Below are positions 57,961 to 64,000 of a stretch of DNA of 64,000 bases, piece after piece. Origin of the DNA: Mortierella sp. BCC40632 (lineage: Eukaryota > Mortierellomycota > Mortierellomycetes > Mortierellales > Mortierellaceae). The position numbers and the translations under genes are program-made. Under the pieces are notes generated by a model. It made no database searches. It saw nothing but the letters and a program-made list of their open reading frames with translations, and was not told the origin of the DNA. The DNA is taken from positions 2,354,001-2,418,000 of the forward strand of contig WAEK01000001.1 of assembly GCA_011634665.1 (NCBI GenBank). The letters are read 5' to 3'. Every line of letters begins with the position of its first letter. Position 1 is the stretch's first letter.

Positions 57961-58972
57961 ACTGTAGCTGGGGGAGGGGAGGGGAGAGAGGAGAGAAGAT
58001 AGGGGAAAGGAGAAAGGAGAAAGGATGGAAGAAAGGAAGATAGAAGGTCGATTCATCTCTTTTTTTTTCACCTTTGTTTTATTTGTTTTTTTTTCTCGTT
58101 ATTCTTCTGCCTTTGCCCCCTTCTCCTTCGCACTATCTCTTTTTCCTATTAAAAGACTCGCCTTATTTTTCTTTCTTTCTTTTTTCCCTATGGCAACACA
58201 AAAATCTAAGCCAGTCCATGGGCGCATCGCCGGGGCCCTGCCCTGCTGGCGAGCGGGGCTAAGTGTCAGTTTCAACAGAAAGCGATGGAAGTGGATACGG
58301 TTTCAGGTGGACGGGCAAGCTGCAACTGAGGACTCCGCGAAGGACCGTCTCTCTCTCTCTCTCTCTCTCCTCCTTCCCCGAAGAAAGAACAAAGTGCGTG
58401 CGAATATGCGCTTCCCAGGCTAAATGCTCTCTAATCCCCAGGAAGAGAACCTTCCCACGGGAGACTGTGATACTAGGCCAACACAATTAGGATACTGTTG
58501 GTCATTTTCACTTTTTGCTTGCGAACTTTGGTGAGAGGAGGAAAAAAAAAAAAATGTGTCGTTTATCGGGTTGGCCTACTCTGGGGATGAATGTGTGGGT
58601 GAATGTGAGTGTAAATGTGTAAACAAGAGCAGCAAGGTGGTCCATGCCCCCTGCATCCTGGCAAGGTCTGCATCCAGACGATGTAAACCTGCAGACTGTG
58701 TTCGTGTAAATGTGTGTGTGTCCAGTATGTGTGTGTGTGTGCATCTGAGCTCTGCACTGGTGGCTGTGACAAGGAGAGGGTGGTTTATCTGGCATGTCTT
58801 TTTGTGTGAGCGGTTGCTGGGTCGAGTCGACAGGTGAGCGGGAGTACGATTATGGCCACGAGGGTTGAAGACAGTAGCGCGACAGCGAGGGTTCGTTCTG
58901 GCTATTGGACCATGGGGCCATGGGGCGCGAGAGGTTAGTCGCGGGCTTTTCTTCTTCTTCGGAAGGGAGGAG

Positions 58973-59009
<37 letters not shown>

Positions 59010-59899
59010 TGTGTGTGTGTATGTTTGTGTGTATGTCTACAGAAGCACTCACAAACACACACAAACGCACACACACACACTCTCTCTCTCTCACCCTTTG
59101 TGTCGGTCTCTCTGAGTCTTTGTCCGACACTCACAGTCATCATTGCATCCCGCCCACGGCATTCTCTCACTCTCATCCGCATCTTCTCACTCTCGCCCTC
59201 TCACTGTCTCTTTTTATTCTTTCTGCCTCCTCTCTCCCTTTATTTTTTTTCTTTTTTTCTTTTTTTTTTTTTTTTTTTTTCCTTTTTTTTTCAATCTCTC
59301 TTTCTCTCTTCATCCTCTCATCTGCTAATTCTCTCTCTTTCTTTCTCTCTTTACTTTTTCATTCAACATTTACCTCCTTTCTACCCAAACAGCTCTACTC
59401 TGCGCACATCTCTTCCATTCGTGCTCTCTTCATCACTCCTCCTTCTCCTGTCGACACTCACTCCCCCCCTTCCCGCCTGCGGGCCATTTCTTACCCGTCC
59501 ATCCAATTCCAACCATCAGCTTTTCTTTCTATTTTTTTTTTCTTTCTTTTCTCTTCTTTTCTTCTTTTTATTTTTTTTATTTGCTTGCCAGGTGCGTCCT
59601 TCTTCTTAGCTTTCTTTCATGGAGCAGGCAGTTCATCTCTCCTTTTTCCGATCCAATCGACTAACTGCCATTCCATTGCCCGGTCATTTTCTGTGGACTC
59701 TTTGTGTGAACAGCGGGCCTTTTCGCTGCAGCTCTTCTTCAGCAAGGATTGTCAAAAGATCACCTCACCCATCTGGTCCAACCAAGGTAACAAAAAAAAA
59801 AAAAAAAAAAGAGAAAGAGACTTGACCGAGCACGCCAGAACAGAAGACTGGCTGAGTCACTGCCATTTGAACAATGGTTTAGGAAGACGATGGAACCGG

Positions 59900-59939
<40 letters not shown>
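59900..59939 (+). repeat. Poly-T tract, about 40 bp
   Basis: Longest T run in the window, in the 5' flank of the SAP-domain gene. Confidence 0.9.
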
Positions 59940-60079
59940 CCTCTCTCTCTCATTTCCTTTCCCTCCATTCATACAGACATGGATCTGATCACCATGTTCA
60001 GATGCATGGAACATGTGAGATCTCGCTGTTTGTAGGGGTGCTGAGCAATCGCGCAGAGCCAGCGCGCAGAGCCGTCCAC

Positions 60080-60121
<42 letters not shown>

Positions 60122-60580
60122 GAGAGACCGAGTGAGTCCCGTACAGAGAGCACTTGTCTGCAGGACACAAGTATTTCGCTCGTTGCGAGTGGCCAACAGC
60201 ACAGCATGAAAAGAAGAAAAAGTCGCCGGGAGACCAGAGATCCTGGCAAAGCCCTCGGCCTCGTATTTTTCTTTCTTTCTTTTTTTCTCTGGAGAGGGTG
60301 AGTGAGAGAGAGTGAGTGAAAGTGAGTGAGAGCACCGCCATGGACCGTTTGCTCAAATACTGTCACCAGACCCAACAGACCCCATTCCTCTTCGTCTTGG
60401 CTCGGGATGCTTACTTCATCCCTTCTCCTTGGGGGCCATGCTCTCTTCTTTAATTGTCCTTCTCGCTCCTCCACCTCTCTCTCACCTTGCACATTTGAGA
60501 CCATGGTCATGGTGGCCGTCTTAGTGTAGACCACGGATGACCACACCATGCCATCATCCTGCACCGCCCTTGGAAATATA

Positions 60581-60618
<38 letters not shown>
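60581..60618 (+). repeat. Poly-T tract, about 38 bp
   Basis: Second long T run in the same 5' flank, about 650 bp upstream of the SAP-domain gene start codon. Confidence 0.9.
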
Positions 60619-61016
60619 CGTTTCTTTTCCTTCCTTTTCCTTCCTTTTCTTCTCTTTCTCTTTTCTTGGCTTGATTCTTGCTACTTTCGTTGGCTGCATC
60701 CCTGCCTATCCAGAAGACCCCATGCGGGTCTCGGTGCTCACGCTGCTTTGTGTAGGCGTGACACTTCCCTTTGTCCTTGCGTCCCTGGACTTTTCTCTCT
60801 CTCTCTCTCTCTCTCTATTTTTCTCTCTGTATTTCTCTATCTATCTCTCTCTCTCTCTCTCTGATCCCCGTTCCTGTCTGTCCTTTTTTGCTTCCTCCTT
60901 CTCTTTCTCACTCCCCCCTGCCTGCCATCTGTTTGTATATGTTGAGGTGGTCCAGACACCGGCTCTGGTAGCACAGCATGACATGGTTGCTGACCTTTTT
61001 GTTTGTCTCTTTCTCT

Positions 61017-61024
<8 letters not shown>

Positions 61025-61073
<49 letters not shown>
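61025..61073 (+). repeat. (CT)n microsatellite
   Basis: CT run about 180 bp upstream of the SAP-domain gene ATG, within a generally CT-rich leader. Confidence 0.85.
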
Positions 61074-61079
<6 letters not shown>

Positions 61080-61251
61080 TTCGCTTTCTCTTTCTCTCTC
61101 CTTCCCTCGCTCTTCCTTGCTCACTCGATAATCCAGGATCCAGCACTAATCTAGAGTGAACCAAAGTCTGCCATACAAAGCCCAGTCTCTCTCTCTCTCT
61201 TTCTCTTTCTCGCCTTTTCTTTTTCTTTCTCCACATCAAACACACGTCACC

Positions 61252-64000
61252 ATGTATCTACCGCCACAAAACATCCCCAGTAACAGCCTGCTAACTCAGG
61301 CGTTGAACGCAGAGCATGCTGGCCAGGACACTGCAGGTCCTGCTCAGACACAGCAACAACTGTTGCAGCACCAGCAGATCCTCCAGCAACAACAGCTCCT
61401 TCTCCTTCAACAGCAGCAGCAACACCAACAACAACAACAACACCAGCGACAACAGCAACATCAACAGCAACAGCAGCAACAACAGCAGCAGCATCAACAC
61501 CAACAACATCTATTGCAACTTCAGCAGCAACAACTCTATCCAGGCGACCCTGCTGCTGTCCAGGCTCTATCCACCTCCGTCCCGCGCAACATGCACTCTG
61601 TTCGGCCAAATACCGTCGCAGTTCCGGGACCATTTCTTCCGGGCCACAAGGACTCGATCAACGACATGAATGGTGGTGGTGACTGGACCACTTTCTTGAC
61701 GTCAGAGGGCTTAGCAGACGCAGACATGGAACAGCATCTCCAGAACGATGTGAACGAAGAGAGCTGGGGGTCGGGGTCTCGGAATCACTTTAGTCTACCT
61801 AACCCACCTTCGTTCATGGACCGTGCCGAGCGACAGCAGAAACGGGAAATCCCAGGAGAGCTAGCGCAGCAACAGCAGCATCGTATGCTGCAACAGCAGC
61901 AGTATCAGATGCAACAGCAGCAGCAACTAAGACTTCAGCTTCAGATTGCTAGTCAGACTCAACTCCCACCTAGCCCAGCATATCCTATGGTCTATTCTTC
62001 TTCACCTCAGTATGCGGGACTAGCGCATCAGTTTACGCCAAGCCTTCTTCAATTCCCTTCAGGACATTCACCCGCAGCTTCGCCACTCTCTCCAGGAAGT
62101 TACACGGGCGAAGATTACTTTTCGCTTCGAGTTCCATCTTCTGGCCCGGCATGTTCTCCCGGCATTACGTCAAAGATCAAATCACGTCCACGACCCTCTA
62201 CTGTCGGGGCACGGATCTCACAGGGCGGCGGCGTCAAGGCCCTTTATGCACAGAGCCTTCCAAAGAGCAATCGTGCCTCAGTCGACTTGAAGTCAGAGTC
62301 GGTGTCGGCGCTCCTGAGTCCTTCCTTACATACAGCTGCTGGTACAACCCCAGGCGTCGGGGCCGTCTCCCCAAAGATACCACCCATTCGGAAAAAGAAA
62401 GCGACCAAAACGCTCTCTGCAGACCTGTCGGCTGCCATGGGCAATCGGGAGTTGAGTGTAGCCATGGATGCAATCGCGGCCCATTCTGCGCAAGGAGTTG
62501 GCACGCCGATCCATGAAAACGGGCCTGCATTGACGCTTGCGGAGCGCCGAGCAGCCGCTGCTCAAAAGGGGGCTGCATCTACGCCATCGACCCCTGGTTC
62601 ACTGATTCCGCCCAACCTTGGACTGGATTCACAGGCCCGACGCATTATTCTACCTCCGAATCGTACACCAGGTGCAGATATTGGACCATTGACCAGCCCA
62701 GCTTTGCTTTCGACCTCAGCCTCGTCGCCTGCCCCGATCCAAATCGAGAGAATTATACGCAATTCATCTTCGCTGGCACGAACAGAAGAGCAGCAGCGAC
62801 AACTGGACGAGATGATGGAGCGAGTTGACTTTGCAGATGTGACGGTGGCCGAGTTGAAGGAAATGCTTCGACAACGGGGTAAACATGGTGGAGGAAAGAA
62901 GGCGGATTTGATTAAGCGGGTTCAAGCCTTGATCGAAGACAACCGGGCCAATCGGAATAACGGTGGGGTGGTCCGTACGCCAGGCAGCGCCGCCACTACG
63001 CCACAGCCTATTGGCTCTGCCGCGAATACGCTTCATCGTACGCTTGGCAACATGCATATCGGACCCACACCCATCCTATCCAACTTGGGATCCTCTCCCT
63101 CCAATCATCGCTTCACTCCATATACGGCGCCTCTGCTTTCACCAGGGGGGAACGGTCATGTTTTATTGAGTCCTGGAGCGACTGGGTCTACTGGAGTTTC
63201 TGGAGCGATTGGGAATGTGATCGGCTCGACTCCCAACACAATCCCTGGCCCTGCATGTAACAACATGGTCAGGAAGTCTAGCATGGCTCCCTCGGGTTCT
63301 CCTCGCATGGGCTCGATGTTGGGCTCCTCGGTCATCACCTCCAGTGGCACAGGTCAACAGAATCTCGGAGCAGGCGTGAACAAGACTTCACCGCCCCCTC
63401 ATCGAAGTCCCTCCAGAAGTAGCCATGGAAATAGTCTCAGTCCACAGACAAGTCCCAAAGGAAATCATGAGTTGGCTCAGGTGAACCATAACACTGCCGA
63501 TTCCGAGATGGAGACGGATCAGATCTATGCCGGGATGATGGTGAATGGTTCCAATGCGTCGACAGATCTCATGATGGGGTCAGAAAAGGGGGACTTGTTG
63601 ACGGCTTCGCTCAAGTCTCCTTTGGAAAAGTCTCTTTCTGTCAAATCGCCCTCGCCTACGCCCTCGTACATGTCTATCGGTACTCCAGGAAACAATGGAT
63701 TCCGACAGCAAAGTCCTTTGGCTCAGTCGATGACCTTGACCTCAGGCATGCTCCCCGGAGAGAGCCAGATTCCTCAAGTGGGTCATTCTGATATGAAACA
63801 AGTCGAGAATGGTAAGCAAAGAGAGCTGAAAATGTGTGTTTATCCAGATCAGTGGAAGACACGGGCACTGTATCATTCCACTGTTATTTACAGCGTGTTG
63901 TCCACCATTGCTATCACATGAAATTAGAATTCTTGACATTGTCTCCCGGATTAACAGATGGAGGTGTGTCCAAGGGCCTGTCTCTGAGCCAATTGCCCCT
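61252..64000 (+). CDS. Gln-rich SAP-domain protein, 3' end outside window
   Basis: Exon 1 is 61252-63811. A GT-AG intron follows and exon 2 starts at 63958, running off the window. At least 867 residues are seen. The ATG at 61252 follows a CT-rich leader ending in CACC. Residues ~27-105 are a Gln-rich tract encoded by mixed CAA/CAG codons, with a second Gln-rich patch near 205-230. Pro/Ser/Thr-rich, probably disordered sequence fills the rest. About residues 525-563 form a SAP domain (VDFADVTVAELKEMLRQRGK then GGKKADLIKRVQALI), a helix-extended-helix that binds AT-rich DNA or chromatin. A nuclear transcription- or chromatin-associated role is inferred; no catalytic domain is visible in the part present. 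The downstream end is unknown, so a further C-terminal domain is possible. Confidence 0.87.
61360..61530 (+). repeat. Coding CAA/CAG array (poly-Gln)
   Basis: Mixed CAA/CAG triplets interrupted by His and Leu codons inside the SAP-domain gene. Triplet slippage would alter tract length without changing frame. Confidence 0.9.

Larger units (their letters stand above)
57961..61251. other. Intergenic, 3.3 kb, simple-sequence rich
   Basis: Long 5' flank of the SAP-domain gene. It has GT runs near 58705-58740 and 59007-59035, GA runs (58977-59008, 60082-60118), CT-rich tracts (59080-59420, 60793-60862, 61017-61100), a 40-base T run (59900-59939) and a 38-base T run (60581-60618). Open frames cross these in all phases and are not credible genes. 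A stretch near 59620-59790 ending ACCAAG|GTAAC could be a 5'UTR exon. Confidence 0.55.

Noticed and set aside
58865..60301. 478-codon plus-strand ORF
   Set aside because: Crosses GA, GT, CT and long T runs. Product is Ser/Phe/Leu repeats; this is the 5' flank of the SAP-domain gene.

Overview
The window is nuclear DNA of a filamentous fungus, most likely an early-diverging one (Mucoromycota sensu lato, probably Mortierellomycotina). The evidence is short GT-AG introns in nearly every gene, CT- and poly-T-rich leaders and introns, abundant microsatellites, and fungal-type proteins: an Opy2-like membrane anchor, a Ste11-type MAPKKK, a C2-domain phosphatidylserine decarboxylase and a Snm1/Rpr2-type protein. 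No rRNA, tRNA, CRISPR array or intact transposon was recognised. The taxonomic assignment is inference from gene style, not from a marker.

Layout. 1-2.3 kb (+): the 3' part of a PRL-type protein phosphatase, then the molybdopterin synthase large subunit. 3.5-4.1 kb (+): an astacin metalloprotease broken by two compensating frameshifts. 4.1-11.1 kb: no gene recognised, only simple repeats. 11.2-12.5 kb (+): a secreted-type protein with two double-psi beta-barrel regions and a Thr-rich linker. 13.2-18.2 kb (-): an HSPA12-like Hsp70 protein and an Opy2-like membrane protein. 19.3-21.3 kb (+): a two-TM protein of unknown family. 21.8-22.6 kb (-): a small unknown protein, divergent from cytosolic asparaginyl-tRNA synthetase (22.8-25.4 kb, +). 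25.6-27.1 kb (-): a Snm1/Rpr2 zinc-ribbon protein. 27.7-28.9 kb (-): a decayed pseudogene. 29.7-31.3 kb (+): the tRNA m1A58 methyltransferase catalytic subunit. 31.6-33.7 kb (+): the V-ATPase proteolipid c subunit, with one apparent frameshift. 35.1-37.9 kb (+): a four-TM protein. 38.8-40.8 kb (-): a Ser-rich unknown protein. 41.9-45.9 kb (-): a C2-domain phosphatidylserine decarboxylase. 47.2-47.9 kb (-): a small unknown protein, divergent from dihydroorotase (48.2-49.9 kb, +). 50.7-52.0 kb (-): an F-box/LRR protein. 54.2-58.0 kb (+): a Ste11-like MAPKKK. 61.3 kb to the end (+): a Gln-rich SAP-domain protein that runs off the window.

How the genes relate. Most are independent housekeeping genes (translation, tRNA modification, pyrimidine and molybdenum-cofactor synthesis, phospholipid synthesis, vacuolar acidification). 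The Opy2-like anchor and the Ste11-like kinase lie about 36 kb apart; in yeast they belong to one signalling module, bridged by Ste50. Three housekeeping genes (AsnRS, TRM61, dihydroorotase) each carry a CACGTG box about 112-124 bp upstream of the start codon.

Exon borders were assigned by hand from GT/AG (or GC/AG) signals, phase arithmetic and remembered family patterns. They are well supported where reading phase closes exactly and are flagged otherwise.
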